Origin: an uncultured Bacteroidales bacterium
GTDB taxonomy: Bacteria; Bacteroidota; Bacteroidia; Bacteroidales; UBA932
Reading direction: 5' to 3'
Assembly (NCBI GenBank): GCA_944326245.1
Contig: CALVDF010000008.1
Coordinates: forward strand, 1 to 64,000
DNA length: 64,000 nt
In this document: positions 7,666-16,867 of the stretch, one piece after another
How positions within the stretch are numbered: position 1 is the stretch's first letter
Layout: every line of letters starts with the position of its first letter
Position numbers and translations under genes: made by a program
The notes under the pieces: generated by a model
Database searches by the model: none
Told to the model about the DNA's origin: nothing
What the model saw: the letters and a program-made list of their open reading frames with translations, nothing else

Positions 7666-8679
7666 ATGAAAACCAGACAGATCATTCCAATCCTCGCCTC
7701 AGTCCTGGCTCTGACCGGCTGCGGCGGCAGCAATACGGAAACTACAGTGCAGGAAAGGGTGGAGCAGGTGTGCACCTCTCCGCTCGCGTATGAGGAAGTC
7801 AGCCGTCAGATAGAACTTTCGACCACCCTGCAGGGATATGACCAGATGAATGTTTCCCCCTCCCTGACAGGCATTATAGAGAAGATATACGTGGAAGTGG
7901 GGGACAGGGTCCGCAAGGGCGACACTCTGGTGCGTATGGACCAGAATCAGTTGAATACCACAAGGATAGCTTTTGCCAACCTCCAGATAGAGATGAACCG
8001 TGTGAAGCTGCTGCTGGAGAGCGAAGCGATATCCCAACAGGTGTATGACCAGACCAAACTGAGCTATGACCAGACACAGGAGAGTCTGCGCTTCCTGGAG
8101 GATAACACGTTTGTCAGAGCGCAGTTCGACGGAGTCATCTCGGCCAAGTCCTATGAGGACGGGGAACTGTACAACGGGGCCCAGCCTATCCTCCAGCTTG
8201 TCAAGATAGACGAGCTGAAGGCATATGTCAACGTACCGGAAACCTACTACCCGATGGTAAGGAAGGGAATGAAGGTCAATGTGTATTCGGACATCTATCC
8301 CGGCAGGGCTTTCCCTGCATCCATAGAGATAGTCTATCCGACGGTAGATCCCGCGTCCCATACCTTTACCATAAAGCTGAAGATACCCAATGCCTCGGAG
8401 CTCATACGTCCGGGCATGTATGTCAATACGGTTCTCGACCTTGGGCATACCGAAGCCCTCGTGGTGCCCTATCAGGCGGTGCTCAGGCTCATCGGCTCCA
8501 ATGACCGGTATGTCTTCGTGGATGACGGGGGAGTGGCCAAGAGGGTGTTCGTGGAGATAGGAGAGAGGCACGGCCGGACCATAGAAATCACGAGTGACAG
8601 CCTCAGCGTGGGGGACATGATAGTCACTGTCGGCCAGGCCAAACTGGTGGACGGAGTGAAACTTAATGTGGTGAAATAA
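7666..8679 (+). CDS. RND efflux periplasmic adaptor (membrane fusion protein)
   Basis: A periplasmic adaptor of 337 aa, AcrA/MexA type. The signal region ends in a lipobox (LALTGCGG, Cys near residue 19), so it is probably a lipoprotein. A split biotinyl-lipoyl-like domain is visible: PSLTGIIEKIYVEVGDRVRKGDTLVRMD near residues 65-92 and its partner FVRAQFDGVISAKSYEDGELYNG near 146-168. A short coiled-coil hairpin lies between them and beta-barrel and membrane-proximal domains follow. It links the TolC-type channel encoded upstream to the pump encoded 12 bp downstream. Confidence 0.9.
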   Translation: MKTRQIIPILASVLALTGCGGSNTETTVQERVEQVCTSPLAYEEVSRQIELSTTLQGYDQMNVSPSLTGIIEKIYVEVGDRVRKGDTLVRMDQNQLNTTRIAFANLQIEMNRVKLLLESEAISQQVYDQTKLSYDQTQESLRFLEDNTFVRAQFDGVISAKSYEDGELYNGAQPILQLVKIDELKAYVNVPETYYPMVRKGMKVNVYSDIYPGRAFPASIEIVYPTVDPASHTFTIKLKIPNASELIRPGMYVNTVLDLGHTEALVVPYQAVLRLIGSNDRYVFVDDGGVAKRVFVEIGERHGRTIEITSDSLSVGDMIVTVGQAKLVDGVKLNVVK

Positions 8680-8691
8680 TACCGTCCGGCG

Positions 8692-11600
8692 ATGAGTATC
8701 TACAAATCAGCAATCAACCGTCCGGTCACGACCCTGCTGGTCTTCGTGGCCGTGATAGTGATAGGCATCTTCTCGTTCCTGAGGCTGCCTATCGACCAGT
8801 TTCCGGAGATGGACCCTCCGTATATTTCCGTACTGACGGTATATCCGGGGGCCAGCGCCAGTGAAATAGAGACAAACGTAACCAAGATAATCGAGAACAA
8901 CCTCAATTCCGTAGACTATCTCAAGGAGATAACATCCACTACCAAGGACAACATCTCAGTAGTGATGCTGGAGCTGGAATGGGGTACGGACCTGGATGAG
9001 GTCATCAACGATGTCCGGTCCTATATCGACATGGTTACCGACGAACTCCCCGACGGATGCACCAATCCGTTCATTTTCAAGTTCAGCACCAGCTCCATGC
9101 CTATACTCCAGTATTCCATCACCGCCGACGAGAGCTATCCGGGGCTGGACAAGCTGCTCAATGACGAGATCATCCCGCAGCTCAGCATGGTCAACGGAAT
9201 AGGAAACCTGACCCTGTCAGGCTCTCCCGAGAGATATGTGTACGTGAATATCGACCAGCAGAAGCTGGATGCATACGGCCTGCCGCTGGAGACGGTCGGC
9301 AATGCAATAGCTGCCAACAACCTGAACCTGTCCTCCGGTACCGTGAAGATGGACAAGGAACAGTATCAGCTGGAGGTACGCAGCGAGTACGTCGAGAGCT
9401 CCGAGATCAATGACATAGTGGTGACAGTAACCCAGGACGGCCGGCAGGTATTCGTGCGGGACCTGGCAACGGTACGCGATACGATCAAGGACCTGAGTCT
9501 GGACGAGAAGACCAACGGACGCGAGAGCGTGCGCCTGATGGTCACCAAGCAGACAGGTGCCAATACGGTACAGATCTGCGAAGATCTGGAAAAGGAAATG
9601 GCCAAGATCGAAAGCACCCTCCCGGGAGATATCCGGATAGAGACCATATACGACTCTTCCGAGGACATACGCAACTCCATCAGTTCACTGGAGGAATCTA
9701 TCCTGTATGCCCTTCTGTTCGTGGTGCTGGTGGTGCTTTTCTTCCTCGGCGAGTGGCGCTCGACACTGATCATTTCCATCACGATACCCATATCGCTGAT
9801 AGTTGCGTTCATCTACCTCATGCTGGCTGACAGCTCTCTGAACATCATCTCGCTGAGTTCCTTGACCGTAGCCATAGGTATGGTGGTGGACGATGCGATA
9901 GTCGTGCTGGAGAACATCACAAAGCATATAGAGAGAGGTTCCAGCCCGAGGGAAGCGGCGATATATGCCACCAATGAGGTCTGGGTGTCGGTCATTGCCA
10001 CCACCCTCGTGATCGTAGTGGTGTTCGTGCCCCTTACGATGCTTACCGGGATGGCCGGCATTATGTTCAAGGAGCTGGGATGGCTTGTGACCATCATGGT
10101 GTGCACCTCGACTGTCGTGGCCATTTCCCTGACCCCCATGCTGTGCTCGCAGCTGCTCAAAGCCAGGCCTGTACGCATCAACGAGCGGGGAGTCATCGAG
10201 AACATCCCGCCCCGCCGCAACCTCTACCAGAGGTTTGTCATTCCGGTACTGGATGCAGTGGACAGGGCCTATGCGCGTCTGTTGCGCTGGTGCCTGCACC
10301 ACAAGGCGGTGACGCTTGGAGCCATATTCCTGTTCTTCGCCGCATCTGTCACTCCCATGATGATGGGCAAGATAGGAACGGACTTCATCCAGGAAACCGA
10401 CAACGGGCGCCTCACTGTATCCATAGAGCTGGCTACCGGCAACCGTATCGAGGAGACTGCTAAGATGGCCCGCTACATAGAGAGCCGTTTCTTTGAACTG
10501 GTGCCCGAAATAGAACTGATCTCCACTTCAGCCGGTACTACGGATGACGACGGAGTCTCGGCGATGTTCTCCACGACGATGAACAACACGATATCCATGA
10601 CTGTGGTATGCAACAAGAAGAATGAGCGTGACCGCTCTATATTCGAGATAGCCGAGGTACTGCGCCGGGAACTGGCTTCATATCCCGAAATCATCGACTA
10701 CCAGTGCGATCTTGCAAGTTTCATGGGCAACTCATCGTCTACGGTGGATGTGGAAATATACGGCTACAGCTTCGACGAGACCAATGCATTTGCACAGGAG
10801 GTGAGGGATGCCATAAGGGCCAACGTCCCGGGGGCCAGGGATATCGACATAAGCCGTGAGAAAGACCGCCCGGAGATCAAGATCAACCTCGACAAGGAAA
10901 AGCTGGCCTATCACGGACTGACTTCGTCCGCAGTTTCCACCTATGTGCGGAACCGTGTGAACGGCATGGCCTCCGGCTATCTCAAGGAGGACGGCGACGA
11001 GTACGATATCGTGGTGCGCCTGCAGGAAAAGGACCGCAATTCCATCTCCGACATAGAGAACATGACCATCCCTACCGCCACCGGGCAGATGATCAAGATC
11101 AAGGAACTGGGCAAGATAGAGGAATATTTCGCACCTCCTACCATCGAACGCAAGAGCCGCCAGAGGATAGTCACGATCTCGGTGACCCCTTACGGTACGT
11201 CTTTGGGAGAGCTTGCGGCCGCCATCCAGCAGACGGTGGACCGCATGGGCGTGCCGAACGGGATTACCGTGCGGCTGGCCGGCAACTACGAGGACCAGCA
11301 GGATACCTTCAGCGACCTGCTTCTGCTGCTGGCACTCATCGTCATGCTGATATACATCGTGCTGGCTTCCCAGTTCGAGTCGTTCGTCAAGCCTGTGATG
11401 ATCATGACCGCCGTGCCGTTCGCTCTCTCCGGGGTGGTGCTTGCCCTGTGGATTACCGGGACCACCCTGGACATGATAGGCTCCCTCGGATTCATCATGC
11501 TGGTGGGTATTGCCACCAAGAATGCAATTGTGCTGGTGGACTATACCAACCTCATGCGTGACCGCGGCTATGAACTCTACGAGGCCATTGCCCTTTCAGG

Positions 11601-11904
11601 TGCATCCCGTCTGCGTCCTGTACTCATGACAGCCATTACCACATTCCTCGGAATGCTGCCTATGGCGCTGAGCCAGGGAGAAGGCGCCGAGATGTGGAAG
11701 CCCATGGGCATAGTGGTCATCGGCGGACTGCTGGTATCGACAGTGGTGACCCTGGTGGTGGTACCTGTCTTCTATGCCCTGCTCTCGCGCCACGGCGAGA
11801 GGGACAAGGAACGCAAGAACCGCGCCCAGTTCATATTCATGAAGCTCTCACCCAATCCCGAGGGGGACGCTCCGGAGGAAAGAAGGAAAGAAGGACTTAA
11901 CTGA
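8692..11904 (+). CDS. RND multidrug efflux transporter (AcrB/HAE1 type)
   Basis: The proton-driven inner-membrane pump of the complex, 1070 aa, the usual size. It starts with the typical short cytoplasmic helix and TM1 (SAINRPVTTLLVFVAVIVIG). After a large periplasmic domain, the transmembrane block carries the proton-relay pair in AIGMVVDDAIVVLENI (TM4). A second periplasmic domain and TM7-12 follow, ending in GEGAEMWKPMGIVVIGGLL. The hydrophobe/amphiphile (HAE) class is supported by the VVDDAIVVLEN motif; heavy-metal pumps differ here. Substrates cannot be read from sequence. A PII-like gene lies 18 bp downstream. Confidence 0.93.
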   Translation: MSIYKSAINRPVTTLLVFVAVIVIGIFSFLRLPIDQFPEMDPPYISVLTVYPGASASEIETNVTKIIENNLNSVDYLKEITSTTKDNISVVMLELEWGTDLDEVINDVRSYIDMVTDELPDGCTNPFIFKFSTSSMPILQYSITADESYPGLDKLLNDEIIPQLSMVNGIGNLTLSGSPERYVYVNIDQQKLDAYGLPLETVGNAIAANNLNLSSGTVKMDKEQYQLEVRSEYVESSEINDIVVTVTQDGRQVFVRDLATVRDTIKDLSLDEKTNGRESVRLMVTKQTGANTVQICEDLEKEMAKIESTLPGDIRIETIYDSSEDIRNSISSLEESILYALLFVVLVVLFFLGEWRSTLIISITIPISLIVAFIYLMLADSSLNIISLSSLTVAIGMVVDDAIVVLENITKHIERGSSPREAAIYATNEVWVSVIATTLVIVVVFVPLTMLTGMAGIMFKELGWLVTIMVCTSTVVAISLTPMLCSQLLKARPVRINERGVIENIPPRRNLYQRFVIPVLDAVDRAYARLLRWCLHHKAVTLGAIFLFFAASVTPMMMGKIGTDFIQETDNGRLTVSIELATGNRIEETAKMARYIESRFFELVPEIELISTSAGTTDDDGVSAMFSTTMNNTISMTVVCNKKNERDRSIFEIAEVLRRELASYPEIIDYQCDLASFMGNSSSTVDVEIYGYSFDETNAFAQEVRDAIRANVPGARDIDISREKDRPEIKINLDKEKLAYHGLTSSAVSTYVRNRVNGMASGYLKEDGDEYDIVVRLQEKDRNSISDIENMTIPTATGQMIKIKELGKIEEYFAPPTIERKSRQRIVTISVTPYGTSLGELAAAIQQTVDRMGVPNGITVRLAGNYEDQQDTFSDLLLLLALIVMLIYIVLASQFESFVKPVMIMTAVPFALSGVVLALWITGTTLDMIGSLGFIMLVGIATKNAIVLVDYTNLMRDRGYELYEAIALSGASRLRPVLMTAITTFLGMLPMALSQGEGAEMWKPMGIVVIGGLLVSTVVTLVVVPVFYALLSRHGERDKERKNRAQFIFMKLSPNPEGDAPEERRKEGLN

Positions 11905-11922
11905 AAATAAGGAGGAAACAGT

Positions 11923-12216
11923 ATGAAATGCGTATTCATAGTATATAATCAGGCAAATACCGAAAGGGTGGAGTACATGCTCGACGAGCTGGGAATCCGG
12001 GGTTTCACATTCTTCGAGCAGGTGCAGGGCCGCGGCAGCAGGGACGGGGAGCCCCGCCGCGGGACCCATACATGGCCGGAGATGAATTCGGCCATGATGA
12101 CGGTTGTGGAGGACGACAGGGTCGAGGAGCTGCTTCAGACTGTCCGCAAGCTGGACAACCGCAACCGTGAGGTAGGAGTGCGGGCTTTTGTCTGGAATGT
12201 AGAGCGGACAGTGTGA
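11923..12216 (+). CDS. PII-like signalling-family protein
   Basis: A small protein of 97 aa with the beta-alpha-beta pattern of the PII superfamily: MKCVFIVYNQANTERVEYMLDELGIRGFTFFEQVQGRG near the N-terminus, then MMTVVEDDRVEELLQTVRKLDNRN. The region where classical PII has a long T-loop is replaced by a short DGEPRRGTHTWPEMNSAM segment. The classical uridylylated Tyr context is absent, so it is not GlnB/GlnK. It is the last gene of the RND operon, 18 bp after the pump. PII-like proteins often associate with a co-encoded transporter, so a role in sensing or gating the pump is a reasonable inference. The ligand is unknown. Confidence 0.7.
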   Translation: MKCVFIVYNQANTERVEYMLDELGIRGFTFFEQVQGRGSRDGEPRRGTHTWPEMNSAMMTVVEDDRVEELLQTVRKLDNRNREVGVRAFVWNVERTV

Positions 12217-12245
12217 TTTTTTAGGGAACCGATTTCGATTTCTAC

Positions 12246-12253
12246 TATCTTTG
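12246..12253 (+). promoter_or_regulatory. -7 box of the sdaA promoter
   Basis: TATCTTTG lies 30 bp before the sdaA ATG. No convincing -33 TTTG is seen at the usual distance. Confidence 0.5.
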
Positions 12254-12283
12254 CGCCTTCATTTGTGTGATACTACATTTGCA

Positions 12284-13495
12284 ATGGAGAGCATAAAGGA
12301 AATTTTCAAGATAGGCAAAGGCCCGTCGAGCAGTCATACGATGGGCCCGAAAAAAGCGGCGGAGATGTTCAAGGGACTTTATCCCGGGGCATCTTCGTTT
12401 GCCGTTACACTCTACGGCAGCCTGGCTGCCACAGGCAAGGGGCACATGACGGATGTGGCTCTGATAGAAGCTCTCAAGGATGGGCAAAGTCCGGAGGTGG
12501 ACATCATCTGGAAGCCGGAAGTATTCCTGCCCCAGCATCCCAACGGCATGACTTTCAGGGCATACGATGCGGAAGGCCACCTTATGGGCGAGAAGACCCT
12601 GTTCAGTATCGGAGGCGGGGACATCAGTGAGGACGGCAAGCGCAAGCCGGAGAAGGACATATATCCCTACAGCAAGATGAAGGACATCCTGGGCTGGTGC
12701 AACAAGTACAATTCCTATTTCTGGGAGTACGTGGCCCAGCACGAAGAGCCTGATATATGGGACTATCTCTACGACCGCTGGGTGGTGATGAAAAAGGCTA
12801 TAGAGAGCGGACTCGACCACGAAGGGGTGCTGCCAGGAGGTCTGAATGTGCGCCGCAAGGCATATTCCTACTACCAGCATGCGATGAGTTACCAGAATAC
12901 CATGCAGCGCCGCGGTCTGCTCTTTGCATATGCCCTCGCGGTATCAGAGGAGAATGCGGCAGGTGGAACCATCGTGACGGCCCCTACCTGCGGATCGTGC
13001 GGGGTATTGCCGGCAGTGCTGTATCTCATCCATACCCAGTACAAGGTGACAGAGAAGAAGATAGTCAATGCGATGGCTACCGCCGGCATCTTCGGGGCTG
13101 TAATCAAGGCAAATGCGTCCATATCCGGTGCGGAGGTAGGATGTCAGGGTGAAGTCGGCAGTGCATGCGCCATGACATGTGCCGCTGCTACCCGTCTTTT
13201 CGGGGGAACTCCCCCTCAGATCGAGTGTGCGGCATCCATGGGAATGGAACATTTCCTGGGCCTCACCTGTGACCCTGTCTGCGGACTTGTGCAGATTCCG
13301 TGCATCGAGCGCAATGCATTCGCTTCCGCCAGGGTCATGGACTGCACCCAGTACTCCCTGATGTCAGACGGAAGTCACATAGTGCCGTTCGATACAGTTA
13401 TCGAGGCCATGAAGCGGACCGGACACGACCTTCCCAGTCTGTACAAGGAGACGGCTAAGGGAGGATTGGCATATCTGGTTAAGAAGAATGGATAA
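12284..13495 (+). CDS. sdaA: L-serine ammonia-lyase (iron-sulfur, single chain)
   Basis: An oxygen-sensitive [4Fe-4S] L-serine dehydratase of 403 aa that converts serine to pyruvate and ammonia. The N-terminal beta domain opens with FKIGKGPSSSHTMGPKKAA. The alpha domain carries cluster and substrate motifs: TAPTCGSCGVLPAVLY (near residues 235-250) and the Cys-rich stretch CAMTCAAATRLFGG through CDPVCGLVQIPCIERNAFA. Beta and alpha domains are fused, as in E. coli SdaA. The start at 12284 (MESIKEIFKIG) fits the family; the 11 extra upstream codons overlap the promoter. The next gene starts 19 bp downstream with its own weak -7-like sequence. Confidence 0.93.
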   Translation: MESIKEIFKIGKGPSSSHTMGPKKAAEMFKGLYPGASSFAVTLYGSLAATGKGHMTDVALIEALKDGQSPEVDIIWKPEVFLPQHPNGMTFRAYDAEGHLMGEKTLFSIGGGDISEDGKRKPEKDIYPYSKMKDILGWCNKYNSYFWEYVAQHEEPDIWDYLYDRWVVMKKAIESGLDHEGVLPGGLNVRRKAYSYYQHAMSYQNTMQRRGLLFAYALAVSEENAAGGTIVTAPTCGSCGVLPAVLYLIHTQYKVTEKKIVNAMATAGIFGAVIKANASISGAEVGCQGEVGSACAMTCAAATRLFGGTPPQIECAASMGMEHFLGLTCDPVCGLVQIPCIERNAFASARVMDCTQYSLMSDGSHIVPFDTVIEAMKRTGHDLPSLYKETAKGGLAYLVKKNG

Positions 13496-13514
13496 TTTTT
13501 AGTATCTTCGCAGG

Positions 13515-14177
13515 ATGAACCGAATCGTCAAGTTTACAGCCATTATAGGACTCATGTCAGTCTTAGCGGTGCTCCCTCAGTCTCTTAGGGGGGAGGACCA
13601 CTCTTCCTCCATATTCAAGGTAGGTCTCAAGGGCGGTATCGGCTTCACTACCATGAGCCGTTTCGAACTTGGCTATATCTCCGAATCCGTGCGCAACTAC
13701 ACGGGATTCAGTGCCGGCATGGCATTCAGTTTCGATCTCCCCGTCCAGGGAATGACCATTCAGCCGGAGCTCAACTATGTTTCCAAGGGTACCATGTACC
13801 GTGGTCAGGAGGATATCCGTTTCCGTACCGATTTCATAGAGTTGCCGGTCAATCTCCAGGTAGGGCTGGACCTTATTTTCCTGCGTCCGTTCCTGATGGT
13901 GTCGCCGTATATCGGATATGCCGTCCACAAGCTGCCGGAACAGTTGCAGTGGAGCGGTATAAACCGTTTCCAGTATGGAATAGGTATCGGTGGAGGCGTG
14001 GATGTATGGAGGTTCCAGATACAGGTCAAATACAGCTGGAACTTCGGTCAGCTGGCCAAAAGCGTTTCTGCGGACGATATAGCTCCGGGAAGATCCGGCA
14101 TAGAAATAGGTTCATCGGAACCGGCCAGACTGGGCAATTACCGCGGTCTGGAAGTCAATCTGATATTTTTCTTTTAA
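13515..14177 (+). CDS. Outer-membrane beta-barrel protein (PorT/OMP_b-brl_2 type), copy A
   Basis: A secreted beta-barrel protein of 220 aa with an N-terminal signal peptide and alternating hydrophobic strands. It contains FKVGLKGGIGFTTMS, YTGFSAGMAFSFDLPVQG and the terminal aromatic residue typical of outer-membrane barrels (NLIFFF end). It is clearly paralogous to the gene at 14525: both share YTGF-AGM, PVNLQ, VSPYIGY-like and NRFQYGIG-GG-VWRFQ segments. A TATCTTCG sequence (13503-13510) lies only 4 bp before the ATG. If it acts as the -7 box the message would be nearly leaderless; otherwise the gene is read from the sdaA promoter. Its role may be assembly or porin-like; no substrate is known. 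Confidence 0.75.
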   Translation: MNRIVKFTAIIGLMSVLAVLPQSLRGEDHSSSIFKVGLKGGIGFTTMSRFELGYISESVRNYTGFSAGMAFSFDLPVQGMTIQPELNYVSKGTMYRGQEDIRFRTDFIELPVNLQVGLDLIFLRPFLMVSPYIGYAVHKLPEQLQWSGINRFQYGIGIGGGVDVWRFQIQVKYSWNFGQLAKSVSADDIAPGRSGIEIGSSEPARLGNYRGLEVNLIFFF

Positions 14178-14199
14178 ATCAACAATAAAGGTAAAAATT

Positions 14200-14514
14200 A
14201 TGTTAGCAATCAACGATTCAAATTTTGAAGAAATGGTCCTGAACTCCAAAATCCCTGTGCTTCTGGATTTCTGGGCTCCCTGGTGCGGTCCTTGCCGCAT
14301 GATCTCCCCTATCGTGGAGGAGCTGTCCAAAGAATATGAGGGCAAATGGCTCATCGCGAAGTGCAACGTGGACGAGTCCACAGACATCCCCATGAAGTTC
14401 GGCATCCGCAACATCCCTACGCTGCTGTTCTTCAAGGACGGTGCAATGAAGGAAAAGATGGTGGGATCCACCACCAAAGCCGCCATTGTGGCAAAGATGA
14501 ACAGTATCCAGTAA
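14200..14514 (+). CDS. trxA: Thioredoxin
   Basis: A cytoplasmic thioredoxin of 104 aa with no signal peptide. The redox active site is WCGPC at residues 28-32 in the context DFWAPWCGPCRMISP, and the cis-proline is in IRNIPTLLFF. Length and motif order are those of classical TrxA disulfide reductases. The gene lies between two paralogous outer-membrane barrel genes (22 bp after the first, 10 bp before the second), so all are probably on one transcript. The barrels have no obvious cysteine pairs, so the pairing may be coincidental. Confidence 0.93.
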   Translation: MLAINDSNFEEMVLNSKIPVLLDFWAPWCGPCRMISPIVEELSKEYEGKWLIAKCNVDESTDIPMKFGIRNIPTLLFFKDGAMKEKMVGSTTKAAIVAKMNSIQ

Positions 14515-14524
14515 AAACATTGTC

Positions 14525-15178
14525 ATGAAAAAGATTTTCTCAATCCTGACCCTTGCCCTCCTGTTTGCAGTGGTACCGGCTAGCGCTCAGCTCGACAAGG
14601 GATTCAATTTCGGTGTGAAGGCCGGGCTGAATTTTACCAACATGTCCAACCCCAGCGATGCCTTCAAGGAAGGATTCATGAAAACCTACACAGGATTCAA
14701 TGCCGGTATGGTTTTTAACTTCAGGCTTCCTCTGGGCTTTGAAATCAGTCCCGAGCTGCTCTATGTACAGTCAGGGTTCAAGGCCGAAGGTGAAGTCCTT
14801 GGTCTTCCTCTTACTACCAGGTATAATTCAGGTTCACTCCGTGTGCCTGTCAATCTCCAGTGGGGAATCAGTATCCTCAATGTGGTAAAGCCTTATGTGG
14901 TCGTATCCCCTTATGTGGGTGCGGTTCTGTTCGGCAACGGAAGCATTCTCGGAGCTGATCTGAATCAGGAAACCGTCAATGAATATCTCAACCGTTTCCA
15001 GTACGGTATAGGTGTCGGCGCCGGTATCTATGTATGGCGCTTCCAGGTGTCCTTCAAGTGGAACTGGGACCTCAATCCGATATTCAAGGAAGGTGGCAAT
15101 TTCTCGGAGGCGATGGACAGCATGAAGGGTACATCCAAGTTTAACGGAGGCGAACTTTCACTGGCATTTTTCTTCTAG
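14525..15178 (+). CDS. Outer-membrane beta-barrel protein (PorT/OMP_b-brl_2 type), copy B
   Basis: A secreted beta-barrel protein of 217 aa. The signal peptide MKKIFSILTLALLFAVVPASAQ is followed by a mature start with LDKGFNFGVKAGLNFTNMS. It ends in an aromatic-rich strand (ELSLAFFF), as outer-membrane proteins do. It is paralogous to the product of 13515-14177 over most of its length. The polyprenyl synthetase gene begins 9 bp after its stop codon. The function is unknown beyond being an outer-membrane barrel. Confidence 0.78.
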   Translation: MKKIFSILTLALLFAVVPASAQLDKGFNFGVKAGLNFTNMSNPSDAFKEGFMKTYTGFNAGMVFNFRLPLGFEISPELLYVQSGFKAEGEVLGLPLTTRYNSGSLRVPVNLQWGISILNVVKPYVVVSPYVGAVLFGNGSILGADLNQETVNEYLNRFQYGIGVGAGIYVWRFQVSFKWNWDLNPIFKEGGNFSEAMDSMKGTSKFNGGELSLAFFF

Positions 15179-15187
15179 CAGACCGTA

Positions 15188-16183
15188 ATGACACTTGCCG
15201 AGGATATCAGAAAGACAATGGCGCCCGAGTGGGAAGGTTTCGAAAGACTCCTGGGCGATGCCCTCTTTTCCCGCAGTGACCTCCTGAACAGGATCAACGC
15301 ATATCTGCTGGAATCCTCAGGCAAAAGACTCAGACCGCTGCTGGCCCTCGTTACCGCGAAGGCCTGCAGCGGTTTTATCAATAATAAATCCATAGCCTGC
15401 GCGGCTGTGTCCGAGCTTATCCATACGGCCACTCTCCTGCATGACGATGTGGTGGATGACAGTGACAGGCGCAGGGGCAGGCTGACTGTCCGCAAACTGT
15501 TCTCTCCCGGTGCGTCCCTGCTCATGGGTGACTATTGGCTGACCAGGGCGATACACGTCCTGATCGAATACGGATGCCCTGCCGAAGTGCTCGGAATCTA
15601 TTCGAAGGCCATAGAAGAGCTGGCCGAGGGGGAGATCATACAGATGGAGCTGGCGGACAGTCTGAGTGCGACGGAAGAAGACTATATCGAAGTGATCCGC
15701 CGCAAGACAGCGTCGCTGTTCATCGCTTCTGTCAAAAGTCCGGCGATAGTGTCCGGGGCTTCTGAAGACGTGGTGAAAGCCATGGAAAAGTATGCATACT
15801 GGCTGGGGTGCAGCTTCCAGATCAGGGATGACATACTGGATTACCATTCCAGCTCCGAGACAGGCAAGGACAGCGACAGCGATATAATGGAACGCAAGAT
15901 CACCATGCCGCTGCTGTGCGCTATGCGCAATGCCCCGCAGGAAGAGGCACGCATACGGCGCAGGATGGCGGATATCACCTGTGATCCTGCCAAAAAGCTG
16001 CAGGACAGGGAAGTCGCTGAAGAGATACGGGATTTTGTCGTGTCCAACGGAGGACTCGGGTCTGCAGGTGCTATTCTCCGCGACTACGTAGCGAGAGCCT
16101 GCGGATATCTGTACGTACTGCCTGGTTCTGCTGCAAGAGACAATCTGGAATCCATAGCAGCATACGTTGGCGGGCTGAAGTGA
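15188..16183 (+). CDS. ispB: Polyprenyl diphosphate synthase (all-trans)
   Basis: A trans-isoprenyl diphosphate synthase of 331 aa. It condenses isopentenyl diphosphate with allylic primers to make the side chain of menaquinone. Both aspartate-rich motifs are present: DDVVDD at 86-91 followed by RRRG, and RDDILDY near 213-219. The FQ pair just before the second motif and KRLRP at 46-50 are also conserved. Length and motifs suit a hepta- or octaprenyl synthase; the exact chain length cannot be read. It is last in the probable beta-barrel/trxA operon and converges on trmB with only 16 bp between stop codons. Confidence 0.9.
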   Translation: MTLAEDIRKTMAPEWEGFERLLGDALFSRSDLLNRINAYLLESSGKRLRPLLALVTAKACSGFINNKSIACAAVSELIHTATLLHDDVVDDSDRRRGRLTVRKLFSPGASLLMGDYWLTRAIHVLIEYGCPAEVLGIYSKAIEELAEGEIIQMELADSLSATEEDYIEVIRRKTASLFIASVKSPAIVSGASEDVVKAMEKYAYWLGCSFQIRDDILDYHSSSETGKDSDSDIMERKITMPLLCAMRNAPQEEARIRRRMADITCDPAKKLQDREVAEEIRDFVVSNGGLGSAGAILRDYVARACGYLYVLPGSAARDNLESIAAYVGGLK

Positions 16184-16199
16184 TGTCGCCTGCCGTTCT

Positions 16200-16865
16200 T
16201 TACAGTTTCCATCTTACATAAGTGATCGGCTTTCCTTCTGCGAGGAACATCGACTCGTAGAATGTCTTTATCGACAGCAGCGGCTCCCTCTCTGCGAGGC
16301 CTGAGCCATAGATGTCGTTGTCTGCTTCCAGAAGGGTGTGCCCGCCTTCACGGATGACTTCCAGGGTAGACTCGTGCAGCAGCTGGCTGTCGGTCTTGAG
16401 ATGCATTATTCCGTCAGGTTTCAGGAAATGCGAATATCTCTCCAGGAATACAGGACTGGACAGTCGCTTGTTGGGCTTCTTGGGCTGGGGGTCGGAGAAC
16501 GTGAGCCATATCTCGGATACTTCAGAAGGTCCGAACAGCGAATCTATGAAATCTATGCGGGTGCGCAGGAATGCCACGTTGGGCATGTTGTGCTCAGTTG
16601 CGTGTTTCGCTCCTTTCCACAGACGGGCGCCCTTGATGTCCACGCCTATGTAGTTGTTGTCCCTGAAGCGCTCGGCCAGGGCAATGGTGTATTCTCCCTT
16701 GCCGCAGCCCAGCTCGAGGATGATAGGGTTGGAGTTGCCGAATATTTCCTGGCCCCAATGCCCTTTGAGGGGATGGTCCTTGCGGATGACCTGGTCCATC
16801 GGCGGCTGTATGAGACAGCGGAATGTCTCGTTTTCCTTGAATTTGCGTATCTTGTCCTTGCCCAT
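16200..16865 (-). CDS. trmB: tRNA (guanine-N7)-methyltransferase
   Basis: An SAM-dependent methyltransferase of 221 aa that makes m7G46 in tRNA variable loops. Motif I is LELGCGKGEYTIALAERF. YIGVDIKGARLWKGAKHA and LTFSDPQPKKPNKRL follow; the DPQPKKP form is the Bacteroidota variant of the DPWPK signature. The start at 16865 (MGKDKIRKF) is the natural one. The frame can be read further upstream, but only into the tail of gldH, which overlaps in another frame. Only 2 bp separate it from the gldH stop, so ricT, gldH and trmB are likely one transcript. Confidence 0.92.
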   Translation of the reverse strand: MGKDKIRKFKENETFRCLIQPPMDQVIRKDHPLKGHWGQEIFGNSNPIILELGCGKGEYTIALAERFRDNNYIGVDIKGARLWKGAKHATEHNMPNVAFLRTRIDFIDSLFGPSEVSEIWLTFSDPQPKKPNKRLSSPVFLERYSHFLKPDGIMHLKTDSQLLHESTLEVIREGGHTLLEADNDIYGSGLAEREPLLSIKTFYESMFLAEGKPITYVRWKL

Positions 16866-16867
16866 TT

